NCBI RefSeq assembly: GCF_900172225.1
Contig: NZ_FWFO01000003.1
Location: forward strand, 62,001 to 126,000
Source of the DNA: Falsiruegeria litorea R37
GTDB lineage: Bacteria > Pseudomonadota > Alphaproteobacteria > Rhodobacterales > Rhodobacteraceae
Reading direction: 5' to 3'
Length of the DNA: 64,000 nucleotides
This document shows, in pieces, positions 16,664 through 25,881 of this stretch. The stretch's first letter is position 1. Each line of letters starts with the position of its first letter. The notes beneath the pieces are model-generated. The model made no database searches. It was given only the letters and a program-made list of their open reading frames with translations, and was not told the DNA's origin. Made by a program: the position numbers and the translations under genes.

Positions 16664-17362
16664 TTGGATCAGATCCTGCGCGTGCCGCTGGCCCCGGTGC
16701 TGGCGGCGCAGGCCATTGCCATCCGACGCAAGGCCCAATTGCTGGACGAACCCGCAGGGCCACGGCATGGTCGCGCGGGCGCAGGCCCAACCCTGCGCCT
16801 GCTAATCATCGGCGACAGCTCGGCCGCCGGGGTTGGCGTCGATCATCAAGTCCACGCGCTCAGCGGCCAGTTAGTGGCCCATCTGAGTCGCAGCTTTACA
16901 GTGGTGTGGCGGCTTGAGGCCACGACCGGCCACACCACACGTGACACGCTGCATCGGCTGTCGAAACTGAACGGCACCTTTGACATCGCCGTTACAGCCC
17001 TTGGCGTCAATGACGTGACCCGTGGAGTGAGCCGCAAGACGTTCAAAAGAAGGCAGTCCCAATTGGTGAATTTGCTCACCAATCGCCTAGGCGTCTCGCT
17101 GATCCTTGCCACCGGCGTCCCGCAGATGGAACTGTTTCCCGCCTTGCCCGACCCGCTCGCCTGGGTGCTTGGGGCACAGGCCAGGCGACTGGATGGCGGC
17201 TTAGCTGAGCTCGCCAGTACTTTGCCGCATCTGCACCACTTCAAACTGACGATCCCGCCGGAACCAGCCTATGCGGCACAAGATGGCTATCACCCAAGCG
17301 CTTTGGCCTATCGGTTCTGGGCGCAGATGTTGGCCGACGAGATCATCGCGCGGCGTGCCTAG
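16664..17362 (+). CDS. SGNH/GDSL hydrolase
   Basis: The protein of about 232 residues has the SGNH blocks: block I IIGDSSAAGVG (nucleophile Ser near residue 52), block III ALGVNDVTRG and block V DGYHPSALAY with the Asp-His pair. Such enzymes are esterases or lipases. There is no signal peptide. The start is uncertain: TTG at 16664 has no clear ribosome site, while a CTG at 16655 overlapping the previous stop has GAGG 8 bases before it. Its TAG overlaps the convergent rarD stop by three bases. Confidence 0.8.
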   Translation: MDQILRVPLAPVLAAQAIAIRRKAQLLDEPAGPRHGRAGAGPTLRLLIIGDSSAAGVGVDHQVHALSGQLVAHLSRSFTVVWRLEATTGHTTRDTLHRLSKLNGTFDIAVTALGVNDVTRGVSRKTFKRRQSQLVNLLTNRLGVSLILATGVPQMELFPALPDPLAWVLGAQARRLDGGLAELASTLPHLHHFKLTIPPEPAYAAQDGYHPSALAYRFWAQMLADEIIARRA

Positions 17363-18264
17363 GCCCCGCGCCGCATGCCACGGATCATCGCCATCGAATA
17401 GACAACCAGCCCGGCCCAGATCAGCGGAAAGGCAATCATGCGGCCCCGATCGACCTCTTCGCCAAAGACAAAGACGGCATTGAGAAAGATCATCGACGGC
17501 GCGATATATTGCAGTATGCCCACGGTAGAAAGCCGCAGCAATTTGGCCCCGTTGGCATAAAGGATCAGAGGCACGGCCGTGACCACGCCACAGCCCATCA
17601 ACAGCGCTGTATCCGTCCAGTCGGCACCAAAACTGGATGCGCCTTGCGACGTCAGATAGGCCAGATAGCCAAGCGCCGGGACGGTCAGGATCAACACCTC
17701 AAGCAAGAAGCCCTGGTTCGGACCGATGGGCAGCGACTTCTTGAAGAAGGCATAAAACCCCCAGCTGAGCGTCAGACTTAAAGCCACCCAAGGCACACTG
17801 CCCGTCTCAAAAATCAGAACGAAGACCCCCGCGCTGGCAAAGACAATCGCCACCAGCTGCGCGCGGTTCAGGCGTTCGCCCAACAACAACGCGCCAAGCG
17901 CGATGCTAAAGAGCGGGTTGATGTAGTATCCAAGCGCAGCGTCCAGCGCATTGTCATTGGCAATCGCCCAGACGTAGATGCCCCAGTTGATCGAGATCAG
18001 CGCCGCTGTCACACACCCCATCACCAGCATACGCGGTGTACGCAAAGCGACCTTGAGATCCTTGGTCCGTCCCAACAGGATCAACAGCACCCCTGCCAGT
18101 GGTACCGACCACAAGACCCGGTGTGCTACGACTTCGGCGGCAGGAATATGGGATACGGCTTTCAGATAGAGTGGCAGAAACCCCCACAACACATAGGCCG
18201 AGATGGCAAAGGCCAACCCCTGCGGCGTGTCAATATTTTTGGTGGGGGCGGCTGGGGTGGACAT
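17359..18264 (-). CDS. rarD: EamA-family transporter RarD
   Basis: The 301-residue protein has ten predicted membrane helices and the RarD signature: GLAFAISAYVLWGFLPLYLKAV, EVVAHRVLWS, NWGIYVWAI, LGYYINPLFSIALGALLLGERL, and a C-terminal LQYIAPSMIFLNAVFVFGE. The protein is in the inner membrane. RarD was named from chloramphenicol sensitivity in Pseudomonas, and the physiological substrate is unknown, probably a metabolite or amino acid. Confidence 0.92.
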   Translation of the reverse strand: MSTPAAPTKNIDTPQGLAFAISAYVLWGFLPLYLKAVSHIPAAEVVAHRVLWSVPLAGVLLILLGRTKDLKVALRTPRMLVMGCVTAALISINWGIYVWAIANDNALDAALGYYINPLFSIALGALLLGERLNRAQLVAIVFASAGVFVLIFETGSVPWVALSLTLSWGFYAFFKKSLPIGPNQGFLLEVLILTVPALGYLAYLTSQGASSFGADWTDTALLMGCGVVTAVPLILYANGAKLLRLSTVGILQYIAPSMIFLNAVFVFGEEVDRGRMIAFPLIWAGLVVYSMAMIRGMRRGA

Positions 18265-18366
18265 GAACGGGTCTCCGAATGATACCCTATGTCCTTAGGT
18301 TACGCGTCCCGGTATAGGGAATGGAATTCGACCAGATCATTCATCAAGATTTGTGAGATGCCCATC

Positions 18367-18561
18367 TCAAAAATCGATGGCGAGGCCCTTTTTCTCCCAG
18401 TCGCCATAGCGCACAGGTTCGGGGCCATCACGCCCGCCGAGCTCTTTGGGCATGGCCTTGACCCTGTCTTCGGCGGCCTTGCGGCGCTCTGCGGCCTCGG
18501 CCAATGCGCGCTGCGCGGCAGGGGGCAGGTCTTTCTTCTGGTCAGCAGGCGTCTCGGTCAT
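18367..18561 (-). CDS. DUF1674 protein, SdhAF4-type succinate dehydrogenase assembly factor
   Basis: The 64-residue protein has a charged N-terminal helix (AAQRALAEAAERRKAAEDR) and the family's conserved C-terminus GGRDGPEPVRYGDWEKKGLAIDF. The mitochondrial relative SDHAF4/Sdh8 binds flavinylated SdhA and protects the free subunit before complex II assembly. No sdh gene lies in the window, so the role is transferred from the family. It is divergent from rsmB. Confidence 0.85.
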   Translation of the reverse strand: MTETPADQKKDLPPAAQRALAEAAERRKAAEDRVKAMPKELGGRDGPEPVRYGDWEKKGLAIDF

Positions 18562-18651
18562 GGGCGGGTTCCTTTATCGCACATCCGTGATATACGCGCG
18601 CGTCGACCCAAGGCAAGGTGGCCAAAGGTCTCAACACGCAGGAGCCGTCCC

Positions 18652-19917
18652 ATGTCAGACCCCGCAACCAGCGCCCGCCGCAGCGCCATCTACCTGCTTG
18701 ATCAGGTTCTGGGCGAACAGCGCTTGCTGGCCGAATGCCTGTCTGCCGGAGCATTGGATAAATTGGCACCCGAGGATCGCGCGCGGGCGCAGCGCCTGGC
18801 CGTGGAAACCCTGCGCGGCTTGGAACGGGCCGACCGCTTGTTACAGAAACATCTGCAAAAGAAACCACCCCTGTCCGTACACAACGCCCTGCGTGTGGGC
18901 ACGGTTGAGCTATGTCAGGGCGAGGCAGCGCATGGCGTGGTGAACTCGATGGTCGACATCGTGTCCCGCAACCGCCGCTATGGTCGGCTCAAGGGGTTGG
19001 TGAATGCGGTTCTGCGCAAGATCGCCGCCGAAGGGCCCGAGGCTTGGCCCGCCTTGCGCGCGCCGCGCCTGCCGAAATGGCTGCGCAGCCCCTTGGCGCA
19101 GGCCTGGGGGAACGAGGCGATGTTGCAGATCGAACTGGCCCATCTGGCCAGTGCACCGCTGGACCTGACCCTGAAACCCGGCGTGGACCCGGCCGCATTG
19201 GGCGGAGAGGTTCTGCCTACGGGATCCGTGCGTCTGCATGACGCAAAACAGGTTTCGACCCTGCCCGGCTTTGACGCTGGCGATTGGTGGGTCCAAGACG
19301 CAGCCGCCGCCCTACCGGTCAAGGTTCTGGACCCGCAGGAAGGGGAAGAAATCCTCGACCTCTGCGCCGCACCAGGCGGCAAGACCATGCAGATGGCGGC
19401 AGCCGGGGCCAAGGTCACAGCACTGGACATCAGCGCAAACCGAATGGAGCGGGTGCAGGAAAACCTGACCCGCACCGGTCTGCAAGCCACCCTGATCACT
19501 GGCGACGCGCTCGAGCATCAAGGCACCTATGACGCGATCCTGCTGGACGCACCCTGCTCGGCCACTGGCACGATTCGCCGCCACCCCGATTTGCCGCACG
19601 CCAAGGACGGCTCACAGTTTGGCGAGTTGATCGAGCTGCAAGCGCGCATGCTGGCTCATGCCTGGGGGCTTCTGAAACCAGGCGGGCGGCTGATCTTTTG
19701 CACCTGTTCACTCCTCCCGGACGAGGGGGAAGTGCAGGTGGAAGAGGCGCTGGAGATGTTTCCCGATATGGAAGTCGACCGCACCGCGCTGGACCGTGCC
19801 GGCATCAACGCGGATTGGCGCAGCGAAGAGGGTGGTTTGCGCCTGCGCCCGGATTACTGGGCTGACCGTGGCGGCATGGATGGCTTCTATGTGGCCTGTT
19901 TGCGCAAGTCGGCCTGA
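18652..19917 (+). CDS. rsmB: 16S rRNA m5C methyltransferase, RsmB family
   Basis: The 421-residue protein has an N-terminal NusB-like RNA-binding domain (about 1-135), then the SAM site LDLCAAPGGKTMQMAAAGAKVTALDIS (about 235-260). Motif IV DAPCSATGTIRRHPD and motif VI FCTCSLLPDEGE carry the two cysteines used in catalysis. RsmB methylates C967 of 16S rRNA. ATG 18652 has AGGAG upstream; the frame runs further back but overlaps the divergent SdhAF4-type gene. Heparinase-like and purH genes follow. Confidence 0.92.
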   Translation: MSDPATSARRSAIYLLDQVLGEQRLLAECLSAGALDKLAPEDRARAQRLAVETLRGLERADRLLQKHLQKKPPLSVHNALRVGTVELCQGEAAHGVVNSMVDIVSRNRRYGRLKGLVNAVLRKIAAEGPEAWPALRAPRLPKWLRSPLAQAWGNEAMLQIELAHLASAPLDLTLKPGVDPAALGGEVLPTGSVRLHDAKQVSTLPGFDAGDWWVQDAAAALPVKVLDPQEGEEILDLCAAPGGKTMQMAAAGAKVTALDISANRMERVQENLTRTGLQATLITGDALEHQGTYDAILLDAPCSATGTIRRHPDLPHAKDGSQFGELIELQARMLAHAWGLLKPGGRLIFCTCSLLPDEGEVQVEEALEMFPDMEVDRTALDRAGINADWRSEEGGLRLRPDYWADRGGMDGFYVACLRKSA

Positions 19918-19962
19918 GCCCCGTTATTCATCGGTGACTTGAGCGGATTGTGCCGCTATCCT

Positions 19963-19994
19963 CTGCCTCAAACGCCAAAGAGCGTGAGAGGCAG
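19963..19994 (+). promoter_or_regulatory. Stem-loop covering the ribosome site of the heparinase-like gene
   Basis: ctgcctc (19963-19969) pairs with gaggcag (19988-19994), and acgc (19972-19975) with gcgt (19982-19985). The 3' arm contains the only plausible Shine-Dalgarno, six bases before the ATG at 20000, so folding would hide it. Confidence 0.42.
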
Positions 19995-19999
19995 CAGCG

Positions 20000-21739
20000 A
20001 TGTTCAGTCCGGATTCCATGGCCAGTCGACGCACGCGGTTCTTGAACCGCCTGTACGCACGTCTAAGCCAAAGGCGCAAATCGCTTACCGGTTTTGTCTC
20101 GCAACCCGAACCGCGCACGATTGGCTCGTTTGCGCGGGGTCGACAATTGGTGGCAGGCAATCTGCTCTTTGCCGGCTATCTGGTGGAATCCAAGGAAAGC
20201 GGATTGTGGGAAGTCAAAGCCCCCAACGCGGCATTCGATGCCGAACGCCACGGGTTTGCCTGGCTGGATGATCTGGCCGCCGTTGGAGATTTCGCGGCCC
20301 GTGAAAAGGCGCAAAAATGGCTGTGGGGCTGGATCGAGGCACATGGTGACGGGCGCGGTCCGGGTTGGACGCCTGAACTCGCCGGGCGCCGCCTGATCCG
20401 ATGGATCAACCACGCGCTGTTCCTGCTGCGCGGGATGGAGCCCGCGCAAAGCGACGCGTTCTTCTTGTCACTTGCTCAGCAGACTTGGTTCCTATCAAAA
20501 CGCTGGCCTGCGGCCACTCCGGGCCTCCCCCGGTTCGAGGCTCTGACCGGGCTGATCTATGCTGGCCTCGCACTGGAAGGTAGCGAAGAACTGGCCGATC
20601 CAGCCGTGCGTGCCCTGGCACAGGACTGCCAATCTCAGATCGACGAACAAGGTGGCCTGCCCACCCGCAACGCCGAAGAGCTGCTCGAGGTTTTCACCCT
20701 GCTTACTTGGGCCGCCGCCGCCCTGCACGAAGCCGGGCGCGGCACCCCGCCGGAACACTCTGCCGCGATTGCCCGCATTACGCCCACCCTGCGCACCCTG
20801 CGCCACGCTGACGGCGGTTTGGCCCGGTTTCATGGCGGCGGTCGTGGGCTGGAAGGGCGATTGGATCACGCACTGGCCGCAAGCCCGGTCAGGCCGCTGC
20901 ATTCCGATGGGTTGGCCATGGGCTATGCCCGCCTGTCGGCCCACCGCACCAGCGTGGTGATCGACGCCAGCCCGCCACCTTCAGGCGCGGCGTCGTTCAA
21001 CGCGCATGCCTCGACACTGGCGTTTGAACTGACCTCGGGCCGTCGTCCGCTGATCGTCAACTGTGGCTCGGGTGAAACATTTGGTGTCGATTGGCGCCGC
21101 GCAGGACGCGCGACCCCTTCGCATTCGACACTTTGTCTGGATGGCTATTCGAGCGCCCGCCTAGCTGACCCAATCAAAGGCACGGCTTACGAGGCGCTGG
21201 TGGATGCCCCCAAACACGTCCCCATCGAAATGTCCGAGGCCCCTGACGGTATCCGATTCCAGGGCGGTCACGATGGCTATGCCGCTGTCTTTGGACTGAC
21301 CCACGCGCGGACGCTGGAACTGACGCTCGATGGTCGGGGCATGGCGGGCGAGGACATGCTGCTTGCGATGGAGGATGAGGCCAAGCGCAAGTTCGACAAG
21401 GCGATGGACGCCACTGTGCTGGCTGGTGTGGGATTCGACATCCGGCTACACCTGCATCCCGAGGTCGATGCGGCGGTGGATTTAGGTGGTGCAGCGGTTT
21501 CGATGGCGCTCAAGAGCGGTGAGATCTGGGTTTTCCGTCATGACGGTCAATTTAAATTGTCACTGGAACCAAGCGTTTACCTGGAAAAAAACCGTCTAAA
21601 GCCGCGCGCGACAAAACAGATCGTTCTATCCGGGCGCGCAATGGAGTATGCGACGCGCATCCGGTGGTCGCTGAGCAAGGCGCAGGACACTGCGGTTGCC
21701 ATTCGCGATCTGAACCGGGACGAACCCGAATTCGACTGA
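20000..21739 (+). CDS. Heparinase II/III family protein
   Basis: The 579-residue protein has a helical toroid half (about 1-290, with GWTPELAGRRLIRWINHALFLLRG) and a beta-sandwich heparinase II/III-like half: FNAHASTLAFELTSGRRPLIVNCGSGE, then HSTLCLDGYSSARL, a GYAAVFGLTHARTLEL strand and so on. Family members are polysaccharide lyases. The protein lacks a recognisable signal peptide, and its conserved place between rsmB and purH in Rhodobacteraceae suggests a housekeeping role in cell-envelope or glycan turnover. Substrate is unknown. Confidence 0.85.
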   Translation: MFSPDSMASRRTRFLNRLYARLSQRRKSLTGFVSQPEPRTIGSFARGRQLVAGNLLFAGYLVESKESGLWEVKAPNAAFDAERHGFAWLDDLAAVGDFAAREKAQKWLWGWIEAHGDGRGPGWTPELAGRRLIRWINHALFLLRGMEPAQSDAFFLSLAQQTWFLSKRWPAATPGLPRFEALTGLIYAGLALEGSEELADPAVRALAQDCQSQIDEQGGLPTRNAEELLEVFTLLTWAAAALHEAGRGTPPEHSAAIARITPTLRTLRHADGGLARFHGGGRGLEGRLDHALAASPVRPLHSDGLAMGYARLSAHRTSVVIDASPPPSGAASFNAHASTLAFELTSGRRPLIVNCGSGETFGVDWRRAGRATPSHSTLCLDGYSSARLADPIKGTAYEALVDAPKHVPIEMSEAPDGIRFQGGHDGYAAVFGLTHARTLELTLDGRGMAGEDMLLAMEDEAKRKFDKAMDATVLAGVGFDIRLHLHPEVDAAVDLGGAAVSMALKSGEIWVFRHDGQFKLSLEPSVYLEKNRLKPRATKQIVLSGRAMEYATRIRWSLSKAQDTAVAIRDLNRDEPEFD

Positions 21740-21760
21740 TCACGACAAGGATCCAAGCCC

Positions 21761-23350
21761 ATGACCGACCTTCATCCCGTGCGCCGCGCGCTGCTTTCCG
21801 TTTCCGATAAGACCGGTTTGATCGAGCTGGGGCAGGCACTGGCCGCACGCGGGGTCGAACTCTTGTCGACCGGCGGCACAGCCAAGGCACTGCGCGAGGC
21901 TGGTCTGGTGGTCAAGGACGTCAGCGACGTCACCGGCTTCCCCGAGATGATGGACGGCCGCGTCAAAACCCTGCACCCGATGGTGCACGGCGGTCTGCTG
22001 GCCTTGCGCGACAACGACGCGCATGTCGCCGCGATGAACGAGCATGGCATCGGCGCTATCGACCTGCTGGTGGTCAACCTCTATCCGTTTGAAGCGGCCT
22101 TGGCCCGTGGTGCCGACTATGATGAGATGATCGAGAACATCGACATCGGCGGCCCGGCGATGATCCGCGCGGCGTCCAAGAACCACCTGTTTGTCAACGT
22201 TGTCACAGATGTCGAAGACTACGACGCGCTGCTGGCAGAGCTGGACGCCAACGACGGCAAGACCACTTACGCCTTCCGCCAGCGCCTGTCGCAGATCGCC
22301 TATGCCCGCACCGCCGCCTATGACGCGGCTGTGTCGACGTGGATGGCCGGTGCCATCGGCGAGGAAACCCCGCGCCGCCGCGCCTTTGCCGGTGAGGTGA
22401 AACAGACCCTGCGCTATGGTGAGAACAGCCATCAGAGGGCCGCGTTCTACACCGATGGCTCGAACCGTCCGGGCGTTGCCACTGCTGTTCAGTTGCAAGG
22501 CAAAGAGCTGAGCTACAACAACATCAACGACACTGACGCGGCTTATGAGCTGGTGGCCGAGTTCGACCCGGCCGAAAGCGCGGCCGTCGCCATCATCAAA
22601 CACGCCAACCCTTGTGGCGTGGCCAAGGGTGCGACCCTGGTCGAAGCCTATCAGAAAGCCTTTGACTGCGATCGTACCTCGGCCTTTGGTGGGATCGTCG
22701 CGCTGAACCAGCCGTTGGATGCCGCCACCGCTGCGAAGATTGTCGACATCTTTACTGAGGTCGTGATCGCCCCCGGCGCATCGGATGAGGCAAAAGAGAT
22801 CTTTGCCGCCAAGAAGAACCTGCGCCTGCTGCTGACCGACGCTCTGCCCGACCCGCGTGCGCCGATCACGGCTTACAAACAGGTCGCGGGCGGCGTTCTG
22901 GTTCAGGACAAGGACGTTGGCTATGTTGGTTTGGACGATCTGAAGGTCGTAACCAAGAAGGCACCCACCGATGAGCAGCTGCAAGACCTGCTCTTTGCCT
23001 GGAAGGTTGCCAAACACGTCAAGTCGAACGCCATCGTTTATGTCAAGGACAACGCCACCGTAGGTGTGGGCGCCGGTCAGATGAGCCGCCTGGACAGCGC
23101 CAACGTTGCCGCTGCCAAAGCCGGACGCATGGCTGCCGAACTGGGTCTGGACGAGAGCCTTGCCAAAGGCTCGGCAGTGGCCTCGGACGCGTTCTTCCCC
23201 TTTGCTGACGGTCTGCTTGAAGCGGCTGCCGCAGGTGGCACTTGTGTGATCCAGCCGGGTGGCTCGATGCGTGATGACGAAGTGATCGCAGCAGCTGACG
23301 AGGCCGGGCTTGCCATGGTCTTTACCGGCATGCGCCATTTCCGCCACTGA
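21761..23350 (+). CDS. purH: Bifunctional AICAR transformylase/IMP cyclohydrolase
   Basis: PurH carries out the last two steps of purine synthesis, formylating AICAR and closing the ring to IMP. The 529-residue protein shows the N-terminal cyclohydrolase MGS-like domain ([29 protein letters not shown]) and the C-terminal transformylase with [27 protein letters not shown] and [10 protein letters not shown]. Length matches the family. It ends in TGATG, sharing one base with the lspA start. Confidence 0.98.
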   Translation: MTDLHPVRRALLSVSDKTGLIELGQALAARGVELLSTGGTAKALREAGLVVKDVSDVTGFPEMMDGRVKTLHPMVHGGLLALRDNDAHVAAMNEHGIGAIDLLVVNLYPFEAALARGADYDEMIENIDIGGPAMIRAASKNHLFVNVVTDVEDYDALLAELDANDGKTTYAFRQRLSQIAYARTAAYDAAVSTWMAGAIGEETPRRRAFAGEVKQTLRYGENSHQRAAFYTDGSNRPGVATAVQLQGKELSYNNINDTDAAYELVAEFDPAESAAVAIIKHANPCGVAKGATLVEAYQKAFDCDRTSAFGGIVALNQPLDAATAAKIVDIFTEVVIAPGASDEAKEIFAAKKNLRLLLTDALPDPRAPITAYKQVAGGVLVQDKDVGYVGLDDLKVVTKKAPTDEQLQDLLFAWKVAKHVKSNAIVYVKDNATVGVGAGQMSRLDSANVAAAKAGRMAAELGLDESLAKGSAVASDAFFPFADGLLEAAAAGGTCVIQPGGSMRDDEVIAAADEAGLAMVFTGMRHFRH

Positions 23351-23838
23351 TGCGTTACGGTCCCCTCATATGGGCCGCCTTCTGGGCCTTTCTGCTCGAC
23401 CAGATCAGCAAGTATCTGGTCGTGCATGTCATGCGGGTGGCCGATCAGCCCGGCGGCATCGACGTCGTGCCGCCACTGTTGACGTTCAAATATGGTGAAA
23501 ACCGCGGCATCAACTTTGGCCTGTTTCAGGGTGACAGTTCCGCGTCGGCCTGGATTCTGATCGGCCTGTCCGTTGCCATCTGCCTGGGCGTTTTTCTGCG
23601 GCTGGCACGCACGCAGCCGAGTCGATGGATGCTGATCAGCGGCGGATTGCTGATTGGTGGAGCTCTGGGCAACGTCGTGGATCGGCTGCTTTATGGCTAT
23701 GTGCTGGATTTCCTGAACATGTCCTGCTGCGGAATCAACAATCCCTTTGTCTTCAACGTCGCGGACGTTTTCATCTTTGCAGGTGCTGCAGGTCTGATCC
23801 TTTTGGATGGCAAAGGCACATCACAAAAAAGCACCTGA
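23350..23838 (+). CDS. lspA: Lipoprotein signal peptidase
   Basis: LspA cleaves the signal peptide of prolipoproteins after lipidation. The 162-residue protein has four membrane helices. The catalytic aspartates lie in GNVVDRL and FNVADVFI, and the conserved LDQISKYLV is near the N-terminus and [10 protein letters not shown] in the middle. A lipoprotein gene follows. The start overlaps the purH stop, implying coupled translation. Confidence 0.96.
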   Translation: MRYGPLIWAAFWAFLLDQISKYLVVHVMRVADQPGGIDVVPPLLTFKYGENRGINFGLFQGDSSASAWILIGLSVAICLGVFLRLARTQPSRWMLISGGLLIGGALGNVVDRLLYGYVLDFLNMSCCGINNPFVFNVADVFIFAGAAGLILLDGKGTSQKST

Positions 23839-23904
23839 CAAAAACGCCCCGTGACGGCGGATGCGAAATGCGATAAAAGCCCCTGAAACAGGCAGGAGAC
23901 GACC

Positions 23905-24423
23905 ATGCGGACGCCGCTTGGAATGATTGCATTGATGACCGTTGTCGCGGTTGCCGGCTGCAGCAGCAGCAAGGGGCTCAAGGACATCCGCTCGACCGGC
24001 GATGGCCCTGATGAGTTTTCGATCATGCCTGTCAAACCGCTGACTGCGCCCAAGGACTATGCGGTTCTACCCGCCCCCACGCCGGGCGGCAGCAACCTGA
24101 CCGATCCAAATCCAACGGCCGACGCCGTTGTGGCATTGGGTGGTCGTGCTTCGGCCCTTGAAGATACCGGTGTCCCATCGTCGGACAGCGCGCTGGTCGC
24201 CGCAACCAGCCGCTATGGTGTTCCCGCCAATACGCGCTCTGCCCTTGCTCAAGAAGATGCCGAATTCCGCAAGCGCCAAGGCCGTTGGACCCGCATAAAA
24301 CTGTTCCCGGTGGACCGCTACGAGCAGGTCTATCGCAAGGAGTCGCTGGATCCGTACCAGCAGACGGATCAGTTCCGCAACTCTGGCTTCGGCACGCCCT
24401 CTTCTCCGCCCTCAGGCGAGTGA
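23905..24423 (+). CDS. DUF3035 lipoprotein
   Basis: The 172-residue protein has a lipoprotein signal ending VAGC (Cys19), followed by the DUF3035 sequence: GPDEFSIMPVKPLTAPKDYAVLPAPTPGGSNLTDP, ALGGR and a C-terminal RKESLDPYQQTDQFRNSG. It is probably anchored in the outer membrane. The family is restricted largely to alphaproteobacteria and is uncharacterised. Its place between lspA and the M16 pair hints at envelope quality control. Confidence 0.85.
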   Translation: MRTPLGMIALMTVVAVAGCSSSKGLKDIRSTGDGPDEFSIMPVKPLTAPKDYAVLPAPTPGGSNLTDPNPTADAVVALGGRASALEDTGVPSSDSALVAATSRYGVPANTRSALAQEDAEFRKRQGRWTRIKLFPVDRYEQVYRKESLDPYQQTDQFRNSGFGTPSSPPSGE

Positions 24424-24537
24424 TCTTGTGATCTCTACCTGACGCGGGAATGAAGTTTTCTTAATTTTGCGTCAGCCCTCCTTGAACATGAGGCGTCCTG
24501 TCGTAGGTTGACACACAACCGTCACGGAGGACGATTG

Positions 24538-25881
24538 ATGATCCGAGCATTTGCCTTGGCTGCAGCCGTCTGTTCCGCCACGGCCCTTTGGGCCGAGCAA
24601 GAGCAGCGCGAAAAAGTCACAACATTTACACTGGACAACGGCATGGACGTCGTGGTGATCGAAGATCACCGCGCACCTGTTGTCCAACATATGGCCTGGT
24701 ACCGGGCGGGGTCGGCTGACGAGCCCATCGGTTCGTCCGGCGTTGCGCACTATCTGGAGCATCTGCTGTTCAAAGCGACTGACAAGCTGGAGTCGGGAGA
24801 GTTTTCGGCGACCGTGGCCGCCAATGGTGGGCGCGATAACGCGTTCACGTCTTATGACTACACCGCATATTTTCAGCGCGTTGCGGCCGACCGGCTTGAG
24901 CTGATGATGCAGATGGAAAGCGACCGGATGCGCAACATCCGCCTGACCGAACGCGATATCGTCACGGAACGCGACGTGATTCTGGAAGAGCGTAACCAGC
25001 GCACCGACAGCAATCCGCGCGCCTTGTTCGGCGAGCAGCTCAATGCCTCGCAATACTTAAACCATCGCTACGGGGTGCCCATCATCGGATGGCGGCACGA
25101 AATGGAAGAACTGGATATGGAGGACGCCCTGTCGTTCTACCAGACATACTATTCGCCCAACAATGCGATCCTGATCGTCTCGGGTGATGTGGAACCCAAA
25201 GAAGTAAAGCGTCTTGCAAGTGAATATTATGGTGTCATTCCCGCCAACCCTGATCTGCCCGAGCGGGTCCGAAGCCAGGAACCGCCGCAAACCGCCGCGC
25301 GCCGCATCGTTTATGAAGACGCGCGCGTGGCGCAGCCATATGTCCACCGCTCGTATCTGGCCCCGGAGCGAGACCCCGGCGAGCAGGAGCAGGCCGCCGC
25401 GCTCTTTATGCTGGCCCAATTGCTGGGGGGCGGGACGACCTCATATCTGAACGAAAAGCTGCAGTTTGACACACAGACAGCTGTCTATGTCGGCGCCTTC
25501 TACAACGGCACTTCGCTGGACGATACGACCTTTGATCTGATCGTGGTGCCAAGCGAAGGCGTATCCCTGAAAGAAGCCGAAGATGCGATGGACGCCGCTG
25601 TCGTTGAATTCATCGCTGAAGGCGTTGATCTCGACGATCTGGATCGGATCAAGATGCAACTGCGCGCCTCGCAAATCTATGCGCGTGATGATGTGGACAG
25701 GATCGCCAACCGCTATGGGCAGGCGCTGACATCGGGCCTGACGGTCGAAGATGTGCAAGCCTGGCCGGATATCCTGCAAGCGGTAACAGGCGAGGACGTC
25801 ATTGCCGCTGCCAAATCCGTGATCCAACCCGAAACATCCGTAACCGGCTGGTTGATGCGCAAGCAGGGGGTGACCCAATGA
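24538..25881 (+). CDS. M16 zinc peptidase, catalytic subunit
   Basis: The 447-residue protein has a signal peptide (cut near residue 19, LWAE) and the inverted zinc motif HYLEH (His71, Glu74, His75) in GVAHYLEHLLFK. The downstream Glu ligand lies in the helix before DIVTERDVILEE. It resembles the processing-protease family (PqqL/mitochondrial beta-MPP-like) and would act in the periplasm. The ATG follows CGGAGG. The next gene overlaps by four bases and encodes a partner lacking the zinc motif. Confidence 0.92.
   Translation: MIRAFALAAAVCSATALWAEQEQREKVTTFTLDNGMDVVVIEDHRAPVVQHMAWYRAGSADEPIGSSGVAHYLEHLLFKATDKLESGEFSATVAANGGRDNAFTSYDYTAYFQRVAADRLELMMQMESDRMRNIRLTERDIVTERDVILEERNQRTDSNPRALFGEQLNASQYLNHRYGVPIIGWRHEMEELDMEDALSFYQTYYSPNNAILIVSGDVEPKEVKRLASEYYGVIPANPDLPERVRSQEPPQTAARRIVYEDARVAQPYVHRSYLAPERDPGEQEQAAALFMLAQLLGGGTTSYLNEKLQFDTQTAVYVGAFYNGTSLDDTTFDLIVVPSEGVSLKEAEDAMDAAVVEFIAEGVDLDDLDRIKMQLRASQIYARDDVDRIANRYGQALTSGLTVEDVQAWPDILQAVTGEDVIAAAKSVIQPETSVTGWLMRKQGVTQ

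Noticed and set aside
21740-23347. A 535-codon open frame antisense to purH
   Set aside because: PurH is unmistakable on the other strand, and the antisense product shows no family motif.
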